From Holophagales bacterium (GTDB taxonomy: Bacteria; Acidobacteriota; Thermoanaerobaculia; UBA5066), in the NCBI GenBank assembly GCA_016716705.1, contig JADJVF010000018.1, positions 37,609-101,608 of the forward strand: a DNA stretch of 64,000 nt, written 5' to 3'. Of this stretch, positions 1 through 8,316 are shown piece by piece. The translations under genes and the position numbers were made by a program. Positions within the stretch are counted from its first letter, which is position 1. Every line of letters starts with the position of its first letter. The notes below the pieces were generated by a model. That model did not search any database. It saw only the letters and a list, made by a program, of their open reading frames with translations, and was not told the origin of the DNA.

Positions 1-1264
1 GCTCGCCGTAGCCGAGCCAGCAGATCCGGGCCGGGAGCCCCTGGAAGGCAACCCGCTTCGCCGCCATGTCGAGCCAGCGCAGGAGCGCCGTGTTCTCGGG
101 GAAGAGCTCCGCGAGGGCGCGGTCGGTCGCGGCGATGTCGGCCGGGTCGCCCGAGAGCGCGGCCCAGCGGAACGGCCCCTTGCCGAGGCAGAAGAGCGGG
201 CGGATGTACTTCGGGACGAAGCCCTCGATCTGGAAGGCGTCGGCGATCCCGGCCTTCACGGCCTGCGCGCGGATGTTGTTGCCGTAGTCGAACGTGACGG
301 CGCCCCGCCGCTGCAGCTCGAGCATCAGCCTCACGTGCTCGCCCATGGACGCGACGGCGCGGCGGCTGTACTCGGCAGGATCGGAGACCCTGAGCGCGAG
401 CGCGGCCTCGTAGGGGATCCCGTGCGGGACGTAGCCGTTCAGCTCGTCGTGCGCCGACGTCTGGTCGGTCAGGAGATCGGGGACGATTCCCCTTTCGACG
501 AGCCGCGCAAGGAGGTCGACGGCGTTCGCGAGGACGCCGATGGAGACTCCTTCCTTCGCGTCGCGAGCCGCGAGGGCCCGGTCGATGGCGGCATCGAGGT
601 CGTCGACGCGCTCGTCGCAGTAGCGGGTCTGGATGCGGCGGTCGATCCGGTGGGCGTCGACCTCCGCGACGAGAGCGGTGCCGCCTCCCATGGTGACCGC
701 CAGCGGCTGGGCGCCGCCCATGCCTCCCAGCCCGGCCGTCACGGCGAGCCGCCCGGCCAGGGAGCCGTCGGGCGAGCCCAGGTCGCGCCGTCCCGCCTCG
801 GCGAAGGTCTCGTAGGTCCCCTGGAGGATGCCCTGCGTCCCGATGTAGATCCACGAGCCGGCCGTCATCTGGCCGTACATGGTCAGGCCTAGAGCTTCGA
901 GTCGCCGGAACTCGTCCCACGTTCCCCACTTCGGGACGAGGTTGGAGTTGGCGATGAGAACCCGCGGCGCGTCCGCGTGGGTGCGGAAGACCGCGACGGG
1001 CTTGCCCGACTGGACGAGGAGCGTCTCTTCGTCGCCGAGAGTCTCCAGCTCGCGCAGGATCGCCTCGAGGCAGGCCGGGTTGCGGGCGGCCTTGCCCGAG
1101 CCGCCGTACACGACGAGATCCTCGCGGCGCTCGGCCACGTCGGGATCGAGGTTGTTCAGGAGCATCCGGTAGGGCGCTTCCGTCAGCCAGGAGCGGCAGT
1201 GGAGCGTCGTCCCGCGCGGAAGGGCCGGCGGGGCGTAGCGGGCGGGGGCGGAAACGGTGCTCAT
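1..1264 (-). CDS. hutU: Urocanate hydratase (urocanase), 3' end outside window
   Basis: Urocanase converts urocanate to imidazolone propionate, the second step of histidine degradation, using tightly bound NAD in the cytoplasm. The N-terminal 421 residues are present; the family is about 550 long, so roughly the last quarter lies beyond base 1. The start is an ATG at 1264. Early residues include the family signature NNLDPDVAE followed by LVVYGGSGKAARN, which covers the NAD-contact region. The partner gene hutH is on the same strand at 8317-9849 but is separated by six unrelated genes, so the histidine pathway is not one operon here. The gap to phaR (1265-1416) is a divergent promoter region. 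Identification rests on the signature and is secure. Confidence 0.93.
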   Translation of the reverse strand, partial: MSTVSAPARYAPPALPRGTTLHCRSWLTEAPYRMLLNNLDPDVAERREDLVVYGGSGKAARNPACLEAILRELETLGDEETLLVQSGKPVAVFRTHADAPRVLIANSNLVPKWGTWDEFRRLEALGLTMYGQMTAGSWIYIGTQGILQGTYETFAEAGRRDLGSPDGSLAGRLAVTAGLGGMGGAQPLAVTMGGGTALVAEVDAHRIDRRIQTRYCDERVDDLDAAIDRALAARDAKEGVSIGVLANAVDLLARLVERGIVPDLLTDQTSAHDELNGYVPHGIPYEAALALRVSDPAEYSRRAVASMGEHVRLMLELQRRGAVTFDYGNNIRAQAVKAGIADAFQIEGFVPKYIRPLFCLGKGPFRWAALSGDPADIAATDRALAELFPENTALLRWLDMAAKRVAFQGLPARICWLGYGE

Positions 1265-1378
1265 ACCCCGGATGTTAGTCCCGGCCCGGAGCGTGCGGCG
1301 CCCGTGGAACGGGACCTGGACACCTCGGACCGCCCGGTTCCGACACGTCTAGCGCAGCGTGCTAGCGGCAGGGTCTGC

Positions 1379-1407
1379 TTGACAGGGATTACGCGGTGCG
1401 TTATTTT
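1379..1407 (+). promoter_or_regulatory. Sigma-70-type promoter of phaR, near-leaderless
   Basis: A perfect -35 TTGACA (1379-1384) is followed by a 17-base spacer and the -10 TATTTT (1402-1407). The expected transcription start, about 1413-1415, is only a few bases before the ATG at 1417, and there is no Shine-Dalgarno sequence. This favours an almost leaderless mRNA and rules out the in-frame GTG at 1396, which lies upstream of the -10. Confidence 0.72.
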
Positions 1408-1416
1408 TTCGCCACG

Positions 1417-2121
1417 ATGAACCATCGCCTCAGGGAAATCGTCCGGTACCGGAACCGGAAGCTCTACGAGAAGAGCGAACGACGCTTCGTCACCCTCCAC
1501 GACATCGCGCGAAGCGTCGCCCAGGGCGACCGCGTGCGAATCATCGCGGCGGACACGGGCGACGACATCACCGCCCGGATCCTCTCCCGGGCCCTTGCTT
1601 CCGAGCGCGTCTCCATTCCCGCCTCCTCCGACGCCATCGCCATGCTCCTCCGTGCGGGAAGCGACGCCGCCGAGACGGTCGCGGGCGTGGCCGAACGGGT
1701 TGGCGCCTCGCGGATGGCCGGAGCCGTGAGGATGGCCGCGCAGCCTGACAAGATCGCGGAGACGTTCGCTCCCGTCACGCGCCGTCTCGAGACGGCACGG
1801 CAGGACGTGGAACGGATCGTCGCCGGGCTCGTCGGCCGCGGCCGCCTCTCCTGGGAAGAGGGCGCCCGCCTGAGGGACGACGTCGGCACGGTATTCCGGG
1901 AGAGCCTCTCCGACGTGGTCGCCCGCGTCCGCGATCTCGTTCGCAAGGTCTCTCCCTCCGCGTCTCCCGCCGTCCACGCCGAGATCCAGGAGCTGGCGCA
2001 GCGCCTCGATCACCTCGAGGCCCTCGCCGCCTCGTCGTTCCCGACGGACGCCCCGCCGAAGAGCCACCCGCAAGTCAACGGCAGGCCCTCGCCTGCTCGA
2101 ATGAAGGAGAAGAAGAGATGA
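1417..2121 (+). CDS. phaR: PhaR-type polyhydroxyalkanoate synthesis regulator
   Basis: A 234-residue protein. Residues 1-60 match the PHB/PHA accumulation regulator DNA-binding domain (RYRNRKLYEKSERRFVTLHDI, then a 'DxxTGDDIT'-like stretch). Members of this family repress phasin and PHA synthesis genes and bind both DNA and polymer granules. The rest is an amphipathic Ala/Arg/Glu-rich helical region ending in a long helix around residues 185-215, which fits a granule-binding or oligomerising tail longer than that of classical PhaR. The start at ATG 1417 is set by the promoter just upstream. It overlaps the next gene by 4 bp (ATGA), so it is translationally coupled to a phasin. No PHA synthase lies in the window, so the polymer could be PHA or another lipid store. 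Confidence 0.85.
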   Translation: MNHRLREIVRYRNRKLYEKSERRFVTLHDIARSVAQGDRVRIIAADTGDDITARILSRALASERVSIPASSDAIAMLLRAGSDAAETVAGVAERVGASRMAGAVRMAAQPDKIAETFAPVTRRLETARQDVERIVAGLVGRGRLSWEEGARLRDDVGTVFRESLSDVVARVRDLVRKVSPSASPAVHAEIQELAQRLDHLEALAASSFPTDAPPKSHPQVNGRPSPARMKEKKR

Positions 2122-2603
2122 TCAGGAAAGCCGCCCGCCGCGCCGCTCCCCCCCGCAAGGCCCTCCCCTTCGACGTCCCGCCGCAGATCGACCGCGCCCT
2201 GAAGTCCGCAGCCGACAAGGTCGGAGCTGTCCGGGACGAGACGCGCACCGTCGCGGCCAAGGTCGAGAAGTCGGTCCGCGCCGCCGCTACGAACGTCCGG
2301 AAGACCGGCGAGACGATCGCGAACGACCCGAAGCACTTCGTCCAGGACGTCGTCCGCACCGCGAAGTCGGACATCGAGAAGGTCCGCGCCGACGTCTCCC
2401 GCGAGGCGAACCGGATCGCCGACGAGGTCGCCCGCCGCGTCACCGCCGTCGTCGAGCCTGCTCTCGAGAGCGCGCTGCACCGCTTGAACGTCCCGACGCA
2501 GAAGGACCTGAAGTCGATCATCGCCAAGGTCGACGGCCTCAGCCGGAAGATGGACCAGCTCCACAAGCCGGCGCCCCGCCGCCGGGCACGCAAGTCGGCC
2601 TGA
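2118..2603 (+). CDS. Phasin / polyhydroxyalkanoate granule-associated protein
   Basis: A 161-residue, almost wholly alpha-helical protein rich in Ala, Lys, Arg and Val. Residues about 25-125 form repeated amphipathic helices of apolipoprotein type, suited to coating a hydrophobic granule. Near the C-terminus is LNVPTQKDLKSI followed by a heptad helix, a motif seen in PhaF/PhaI-type phasins where it drives coiled-coil assembly. It ends in a basic tail (RRRARKSA) of the kind that in PhaF-like proteins contacts DNA. The start overlaps the phaR stop by 4 bp, and a strong terminator follows. A short second protein with the same C-terminal motif is encoded at 6050-6337. Confidence 0.8.
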   Translation: MIRKAARRAAPPRKALPFDVPPQIDRALKSAADKVGAVRDETRTVAAKVEKSVRAAATNVRKTGETIANDPKHFVQDVVRTAKSDIEKVRADVSREANRIADEVARRVTAVVEPALESALHRLNVPTQKDLKSIIAKVDGLSRKMDQLHKPAPRRRARKSA

Positions 2604-2633
2604 GCCGGGGCTCCCCCGGAGACCGGATAGACT

Positions 2634-2667
2634 GGCGCCGGGCGTCCCGCCCGGCGCCGTTCTCTTT
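2634..2667 (+). terminator. Intrinsic terminator after phaR-phasin
   Basis: A perfect 10-bp stem (GGCGCCGGGC at 2634-2643 with its complement at 2649-2658) has a 5-base loop and is followed by the pyrimidine/T-rich run GTTCTCTTT. It lies directly before the Shine-Dalgarno (GGAGGA) of the patatin gene. A -10-like TAGACT (2627-2632) just upstream could start a separate patatin transcript, in which case the hairpin would sit at the 5' end of that mRNA. Confidence 0.75.
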
Positions 2668-2678
2668 CCGGAGGAGCT

Positions 2679-3863
2679 GTGACGACACCAAGGCTGAAGC
2701 TCGTGTCCTCCCGCGGGAGCGCGACGGCGCGCGCTCTTGCGCTCCGTCGAGGCCTCGTCTGTGCCGGAGGCGGCGTCACCGGGGCGATCTACGAGATCGG
2801 GGTCCTCGCGGCCCTCGAAGAGCGGCTCGACGGATTCTCCCTGACGGAGTGCGACGTCTTCGTCGGCGTCTCCGCCGGCTCCTACGTCGGGACCCTCGTG
2901 GCCAGCGGGGTCTCGCCGTCCGTCCTCTTCCGCAACGCGACCCACCCCCGCACGTCCGACCTCGACCAGCTCTCCCTCTTCCGCCCGAATCTCGGGGAGA
3001 TCGTCTCGCGCCTCGTCTCGGCCCCGGTGACCCTCGTCCGTGCGTTCCACGACTTCTACAGGAACCGGCAGGATGCGACCGTGACGGACCTCGTGGCCTC
3101 CTTCTCCGGCCTCCTCCCCTCGGGCTTCTTCCTCCTCGACGGCCTCGAGACGTGGCTCGCCACCTGGCTCTCCGAGGAGGGCCGCACGAACGACTTCCGA
3201 GACCTCGGGCGAAAGCTCCGCGTCGTCGCCGTCGCGCTCGACACCGGAGAGACCCGCGTCTTCGGGGAGCCCGGCAACGACACGGTCCCCATCTCGCAGG
3301 CCGTCGCCGCTTCCTGCGCCCTTCCCGGCTTCTTCCGCCCCGTGCGGATCGACGGCGTCGACTACATCGACGGCGGCGTGAGAAAGACCGCCAACATCTC
3401 CCTCGCCCTGAAGGACCGCTGCGGCCTCGTCCTCTGCGTCAACCCGATCGTCCCGGCCCGCTACGACCTGGCGAAAGGACTCCTCCCCGACGGCCGCGGC
3501 CAGGGCGCGCTCGCGAGCCGCGGCCTGCTCTCGATCCTCGACCAGGTCTTCCGCCTCACGCTTCACTCGAGGCTCCAGTACGGCCTTTCCCGGTATCGAC
3601 GCGAGCACCCCGAGACCGACATCGTCCTCTTCGAGCCACGCCCCGAAGAGCTCCCCCGCCTGATGCGGAACATCATGCGGACGTCGGGCCGGATCCGGAT
3701 CGCCGAGTACGCCTACCGCTCCACGCTCCGGAAGCTCGACGCCGAGTACGGCCGGCTTTCGCGGGTCTTCGAGCGCCACGGGATGGCATTGCGCCCCGCG
3801 GTCTCCCTCTCGAAAGCGCCGCGCCGCCCGGAGGCGGCGCGGACGGGAACGGCAGCGGGCTGA
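2679..3863 (+). CDS. Patatin-like phospholipase
   Basis: A 394-residue patatin-family serine lipase with a Ser-Asp dyad that cleaves acyl esters of phospholipids or stored lipid. Visible motifs are the glycine-rich oxyanion loop CAGGGVTGAIYEIG (about residues 27-40), the nucleophile elbow GVSAG (about 65-69) and the catalytic Asp in DGGVRKTA (about 232-239). No signal peptide or transmembrane segment is seen, so it is probably cytoplasmic. The start is GTG 2679, two bases after GGAGGAGCT. It follows phaR and the phasin on the same strand and faces the SDR-acyltransferase gene with only 10 bases between stops. Next to phasins, a role in mobilising stored acyl chains is a reasonable inference; a second, lipoprotein-type patatin is at 23287. 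Confidence 0.87.
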   Translation: MTTPRLKLVSSRGSATARALALRRGLVCAGGGVTGAIYEIGVLAALEERLDGFSLTECDVFVGVSAGSYVGTLVASGVSPSVLFRNATHPRTSDLDQLSLFRPNLGEIVSRLVSAPVTLVRAFHDFYRNRQDATVTDLVASFSGLLPSGFFLLDGLETWLATWLSEEGRTNDFRDLGRKLRVVAVALDTGETRVFGEPGNDTVPISQAVAASCALPGFFRPVRIDGVDYIDGGVRKTANISLALKDRCGLVLCVNPIVPARYDLAKGLLPDGRGQGALASRGLLSILDQVFRLTLHSRLQYGLSRYRREHPETDIVLFEPRPEELPRLMRNIMRTSGRIRIAEYAYRSTLRKLDAEYGRLSRVFERHGMALRPAVSLSKAPRRPEAARTGTAAG

Positions 3864-3873
3864 GGAGGGGCGG

Positions 3874-6036
3874 CTACTCGCCGGTGAAGAGGTTTCCCCG
3901 GCGGGCCAGGCGCGAGTCGATCATCTGCTGGATGGTCGAGCGTACGACGTCGGTGACCTCGTTGACGATCATCGGGCGTTCGGCGAAGGCCGGGTCGAGG
4001 CCGGGGTCGATGGGCTTGCCGACGTCGATCCACCACTTCGTCGGCGCCGGGACGAGTCCCCCGGCGCCCAGGAGCGGGAACGTCGGGGTGATCGGAAAGT
4101 AGGGAAAACCGAAAACCCGACCGATGAAATCGGGACGGAACAGGACCGGGTGGATCTCTTCGGCTCCGACGACGGAGATCGGGATGATGGGAGAGCGGGT
4201 CCGGAGCGCGAGCCGGACGAAACCGCCCCGGCCGAAGCGGGCGACGCGGTAGCGGTCGCGGAAGTACTTTCCGACCCCCTTCACACCTTCGGGGAAGACG
4301 GCGACGAGCTCGTCCCTGAGGAGAAGCCTCTCCCCGTTCTCGGGACAGGCCCGGACCTCTCCCAGCTGGCGCAGCCAGGGTTGCAGGAACGGAAGCGTCG
4401 TGAACATGTCGAGGGCGAGCAGTCGCGCCCTCCGGCGAGAGGGGTGTTCGTGCGCGATGCCGTGCTTGACCATCGCGCCGTCCCAGGGCAGGACTCCCGA
4501 ATGGTTGATCACCAGGAGGGCCCGTCCCTCGTTCGGAACGTTCTCCACGCCCGAGAGCGTCACGCGCCACCAGACGCGGTAGAGGAAGTCGAAGAGCGGG
4601 TGCCAGACCCTGGCCGCCGCCTCGTCGTAGCCGAAGTCGTCGAGGTCGAGCGACTGGTTGCGGTGAAGGAAGAGGTTCCAGAGGTCGATCCACGCGCGCG
4701 GCGAGGCGAGCTCGGGGTGCGCGACGAGGAGCTTCCCCGCCTCTCCTAGAACGTCGTGCAGGAAGTCCTCGTCCGCAGGTGCCGGCTCGAGGCTCGGGAC
4801 GAACGGCGGGGCGGCGGCAGGATTCGTCTGGCTCATGACGCCATCCTCGTCGCGGCCGGACTCCCGGCGGACTCTCCCCCGTCGGGTCCGGGGGCCTCCC
4901 GGCGCCGCGGGCCGTCTCATTCTCTGCTCGAGCCTGTAGGCCGCCATCCGCGCCACCTCTTCGAGCGCGTCGAAGTCGATCGCGCGGCCAGCGCTCCGCC
5001 GAGCCCGGGCGGCCAGAAGGACCGTCTCGAGAGAGGTCTTCTGCGGAGCGAACCCGAGGACCTTGCGCGCCTTGTCGTTGGCCGCGACGCACGGGTAACG
5101 GACGTAGTGCGCGTGCGCCCCGGGCGCGGTGCCGAGGCCGGCGATCCAGGCGGCTTCCGCTGCGAGGTACGCGACGCCGTGCGGAAGGGGAATCGACGGC
5201 GTCCCGAAGAGAAGGAGGGTCGACGAGAGCGGAAGGATCCCGTCTGGAGCGATGTTGAATGTCCCGTGGGCTCCCGGAGCGTCGAGCGTGCGCAGCAGCC
5301 CCTCGGTCGCGTCGTCGGGATGCAACCACTGGAGGAGAGGGTCGTAACCGAGCATCGTGAGCGCGACCGGCCCTTCGAGATAGCGGATCCTGTAGTCGCG
5401 CCGCTCCGCGGCGAGGATCGGCGCGAAGCGCAGGACGGCGACGCGGGCATCGGGGTGCCGCCTCGCGAAGTCGCGGCAGTGCCTCTCGGCCTCGACCGAG
5501 TCGCGGACGAAGTGGTCCGAAACGTCGGCGCGCATGAGGTGGTCCTCGGAGAGGAAGGCCGGGTTGTCGCCCCTCGCCCCGTAGACCATCGTCGTCGAGT
5601 AATGGATGAGGCGCTTCACGTCCGCCTCGCCCGCCGCTCCGAAAACGTTCAGCGTGCCGATGGAGTTCAGCTCGTGGGCGTAGACGGCGTCCCTGAGGGG
5701 ACTTCTGACGCCGGCGAGGTGGACGAGGACGTCGGGCCGCTCTTCCTTCAGGATCCTGTAGACGGTCCCGTCCGAGTGGGGCAGGTTCAGGTCGAGGAAC
5801 CGGTGACGGACGTCGGCCGGGGTGTTCGCCGCGGGCGCCAGGTCGAGGACGACGATGTCCCACGTGCCGCGCGCGGCGAGGGCCCGGACGAAACGGGCCC
5901 CGAGGTAGCCGCTCCCGCCCGTGACGGCGACCTTTGGCCGCGCTCCCGGCGCAGGTGCTGCGGGCTTGAAACCGACCACCTGCCCCCCGGGCCGGCGCCT
6001 CGCTCGAGGTACGGCCTTCTTTTCCGGCTCGGTCAC
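3874..6036 (-). CDS. Fused extended SDR (epimerase-like) and PlsC-type acyltransferase
   Basis: One uninterrupted 720-residue frame. Residues 34-335 are an extended SDR with the dinucleotide motif TGGSGYLG (39-46) and downstream epimerase features, but the position of the catalytic YxxxK reads FVRDS, so both the Tyr and the Lys are lost. A basic Arg/Pro/Gly-rich linker (about 370-400) follows. Residues about 480-720 are a lysophospholipid acyltransferase of the MGAT/DGAT2-like PlsC branch, with NHSGVLPWDG (His and Asp spaced HX6D) and FPEGVKG. An internal ATG at residue 401 (base 4836) has GAGG 8 bases upstream, so a free acyltransferase could also be made. A lost stop codon at the junction cannot be excluded. 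The context (patatin, phasins) suggests neutral-lipid or phospholipid metabolism. Confidence 0.82.
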   Translation of the reverse strand: MTEPEKKAVPRARRRPGGQVVGFKPAAPAPGARPKVAVTGGSGYLGARFVRALAARGTWDIVVLDLAPAANTPADVRHRFLDLNLPHSDGTVYRILKEERPDVLVHLAGVRSPLRDAVYAHELNSIGTLNVFGAAGEADVKRLIHYSTTMVYGARGDNPAFLSEDHLMRADVSDHFVRDSVEAERHCRDFARRHPDARVAVLRFAPILAAERRDYRIRYLEGPVALTMLGYDPLLQWLHPDDATEGLLRTLDAPGAHGTFNIAPDGILPLSSTLLLFGTPSIPLPHGVAYLAAEAAWIAGLGTAPGAHAHYVRYPCVAANDKARKVLGFAPQKTSLETVLLAARARRSAGRAIDFDALEEVARMAAYRLEQRMRRPAAPGGPRTRRGRVRRESGRDEDGVMSQTNPAAAPPFVPSLEPAPADEDFLHDVLGEAGKLLVAHPELASPRAWIDLWNLFLHRNQSLDLDDFGYDEAAARVWHPLFDFLYRVWWRVTLSGVENVPNEGRALLVINHSGVLPWDGAMVKHGIAHEHPSRRRARLLALDMFTTLPFLQPWLRQLGEVRACPENGERLLLRDELVAVFPEGVKGVGKYFRDRYRVARFGRGGFVRLALRTRSPIIPISVVGAEEIHPVLFRPDFIGRVFGFPYFPITPTFPLLGAGGLVPAPTKWWIDVGKPIDPGLDPAFAERPMIVNEVTDVVRSTIQQMIDSRLARRGNLFTGE

Positions 6037-6049
6037 GGGCGGCCCCCGC

Positions 6050-6337
6050 TCAGACGGCCTTCTTGCGGCGCGGCTTGCTGCGCGGGGCCGGAGCCTTCGC
6101 AGCCTCGAGCTCGGCTTCGAGCGCCGCGATCCGCGCTTCCATCCGGGCGAGGTCCTTGCGCGTGGCGACGTTCATCCGCTTCAGGGCGACGGCGACCTGC
6201 TTGTCGACGATCTCCTTGACGGCGATCCCCTTCTTGAGCATCTCGACGAAAGCCTCGTTCGCGAGCAGGGTGTTGGTCACCTCCGTCGCGAGCTCCTCTC
6301 CACGACTCATGAGCTGCCGGATGATCGTCTCGGCCAT
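6050..6337 (-). CDS. Small phasin-like coiled-coil protein
   Basis: A 95-residue helical protein starting at ATG 6337 after the strong Shine-Dalgarno GGAGGGAGGGA. The C-terminal half carries LKRMNVATRKDLARMEARI followed by a heptad-repeat helix and the basic tail SKPRRKKAV. This is the same signature as the end of the larger phasin at 2118-2603, so it is probably a granule-associated or hetero-oligomerising partner. It ends 13 bases before the SDR-acyltransferase and is probably co-transcribed with it. On this strand a GATAAT box (6423-6418) lies in the gap shared with the divergent ArsA-like gene. The exact function is unknown. Confidence 0.68.
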   Translation of the reverse strand: MAETIIRQLMSRGEELATEVTNTLLANEAFVEMLKKGIAVKEIVDKQVAVALKRMNVATRKDLARMEARIAALEAELEAAKAPAPRSKPRRKKAV

Positions 6338-6462
6338 CGCTTCGTCCCTCCCTCCACACCCGCTGCTTCCGCCCTCCACCGGGAAGGCGTCCAGACCAGC
6401 TCGCCGGCGTGAGCCTTCATTATCGCCGCAACGCGGAAACGGAATCGAGTGGAGAATGGGAC

Positions 6463-8313
6463 ATGGCCTCGGGCGACCCGCTTTCCGGCCTCGCCGACGC
6501 GCGGCTCCTCCTCGTCTCCGGAAAGGGCGGCGTCGGGAAGACGGCCGTCGCGGCGGCCCTGGCGGCCCGGGCCGGCGCCGCCGGACGACGGGTCCTCCTC
6601 GTTTCGACCGATGGCCGGGGTGACGCCGCAGCCCTCTTCGGCCGGCCCGACCCAGGTTACGCCCAGACGCGGCTCGCGCCAGGCCTTCACGGCCTGACCG
6701 CCCGGTTCGACCCCCTCCTCGAAGACTTCGTCCGGACCATCGCCCCGGTCGGCTTCGTCGCCAATCGCATCCTCTCCTCGGCGACCTTTCGGTATTTCAC
6801 TCACGCCACGCCCGGCCTCGCCGATCTCCTCCTCCTCGGAAAGATCCGCGAGCTCTTCCGCCAGAAGAAGCCCCGCTACGACCTCGTCGTCGTCGACGCC
6901 CCCGCCACCGGCCACGCCATATCCCTCTTCTCGATGCCCCGGACGGTCCTCAAGACCGTCCCGGCGGGGCCGATACGACACGTCGCCTCGGACCTCGACG
7001 CGATCTTCTCGGATCGTGGCCTGGCCCTCCTCGTCGCCGTCGCCGAGCCTGCCGAGTTCGCCGCCCGCGAGGCCGAGGAGCTCATCCAAGCGGCCCGCGA
7101 GAAGGCCGGCCTCGAAACGGCCCTCCTCGTCGTCAACCGAATCGGCCGGAGCGGAAGGGCCGAGACGCTCCCCCGTAGCGACCTGCCGCTCCTCCGCGTC
7201 CCCGAGCTGGACGTCTCCAGCAGCTCCGCCGACAGCCCTTTCGCCTACGACGAGGCGTTCTTCGCCGCCTTCCGGCCTGCGCTGGAGGGCGCTCCTCCTC
7301 CCCGGCGCCGAGGCACCGTCGCCGCCCCGCCGGGTCCGGGAAACCTCGACCTCGAAGAGGCGCTCCGGGACGAGCGGCTCGTCGTTCTCGCCGGTCCCGG
7401 AGGGGTCGGCAAGACGACCCTCGCCGCCGCCGTCGGAATCGCCTCGGCCCGGGGCGGACAGAGGACTCTCGTCCTGACCGTCGACCCCGCGCGGCGCCTC
7501 GCCCAGGCGCTCGGCCTGTCGGGAGCCCTCGACCGGCCCGTCAACGTGCCGCTTCCCGGCGGGGCCACGCTCCGCGTAATGCAGATCGACCCTCGCGCGA
7601 CCTTCGAAAGGCTCCTCGCCCGCGTGGCGTCCCCTGCCTCGCTGAAGCGGATCCACGAGAACCGCCTTTACGACGGCCTCGTCGGCTCCCTTCCCGGTGT
7701 CATCGAGTACATGGGTGTCGAAGCCCTCGCGGAGCACATCAACGACCCCGAAACCGACCGGATCGTCCTCGACACGGCTCCCGCCGCGCGAGGCATCGAT
7801 TTCCTGAACGCCCCGCAGCGGATGGTCGAGCTCCTCGAGAACGACGCCCTCCGGTGGTTCCTGAGGGGCGACTCGCTCCTCTCCAGGGCCCTCTCGGGAG
7901 CCTCCCGCGGCGCGGCATTCGTTCTTCACCTCGCCGACCGGCACCTGGGGTTCAGCTTTCTCTCGGACCTGGCCGACTTCTTCCGGGCGTTCGACGGCCT
8001 CTACGACGGCTTTCGCGAGAGGAGCGTCCTCATCCGCGGGCTCCTCGCCGACGCCCGATACCTCATCGTCTCCTCCGCCGACCGCTCGGCGCTCCGGACG
8101 GCCTCCGAGCTGGCAGAGCTCCTTCCGTCGGGACCCGGCAAGGCGGGTCTCCTCCTCAATCGCGTCTCGCCGCGCTTCGGCCTCCCGCCGCTTCCCCTGC
8201 CGCTCCGCGCGCTCCCGAGGCGGAACTTCCTCGAGGAACCCGGCTCGGTCGAGTCGCTCCCCTTCCGCCTCGCCGACCAGCTCTCGCCGGCTTCGGTCGC
8301 GTCTCCGTCCTGA
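6463..8313 (+). CDS. Tandem ArsA/Get3-like ATPase
   Basis: A 616-residue protein made of two SIMIBI-class P-loop ATPase halves, as in ArsA. Half 1 (about 14-275) has SGKGGVGKT and the switch region STDGRGD. Half 2 (about 305-600) has AGPGGVGKTT, the ArsA/Get3 signature TVDPARRLAQALG, and VLDTAPAARG with an Asp. The second P-loop has Pro where the family's signature Lys normally sits. No arsenic genes (arsB, arsC, arsR) are nearby, and no Cys triad for As(III) is evident, so arsenite pumping is unlikely. Bacterial Get3-like pairs are linked to protein targeting and lipid/glycerol physiology. It is divergent from the phasin-like gene. The start is ATG 6463 with GGAG upstream; an in-frame GTG at 6409 is less likely. 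Confidence 0.82.
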   Translation: MASGDPLSGLADARLLLVSGKGGVGKTAVAAALAARAGAAGRRVLLVSTDGRGDAAALFGRPDPGYAQTRLAPGLHGLTARFDPLLEDFVRTIAPVGFVANRILSSATFRYFTHATPGLADLLLLGKIRELFRQKKPRYDLVVVDAPATGHAISLFSMPRTVLKTVPAGPIRHVASDLDAIFSDRGLALLVAVAEPAEFAAREAEELIQAAREKAGLETALLVVNRIGRSGRAETLPRSDLPLLRVPELDVSSSSADSPFAYDEAFFAAFRPALEGAPPPRRRGTVAAPPGPGNLDLEEALRDERLVVLAGPGGVGKTTLAAAVGIASARGGQRTLVLTVDPARRLAQALGLSGALDRPVNVPLPGGATLRVMQIDPRATFERLLARVASPASLKRIHENRLYDGLVGSLPGVIEYMGVEALAEHINDPETDRIVLDTAPAARGIDFLNAPQRMVELLENDALRWFLRGDSLLSRALSGASRGAAFVLHLADRHLGFSFLSDLADFFRAFDGLYDGFRERSVLIRGLLADARYLIVSSADRSALRTASELAELLPSGPGKAGLLLNRVSPRFGLPPLPLPLRALPRRNFLEEPGSVESLPFRLADQLSPASVASPS

Positions 8314-8316
8314 AAC

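Noticed and set aside
1396..1416. Earlier GTG start for phaR
   Set aside because: It lies upstream of the TATTTT -10 box of a very good TTGACA-N17-TATTTT promoter, so it would not be on the transcript.
6463..8313. Arsenite-pump ATPase
   Set aside because: No arsB, arsR, arsC or arsD is nearby and no Cys triad for As(III) is evident; Get3-like targeting fits the context better.
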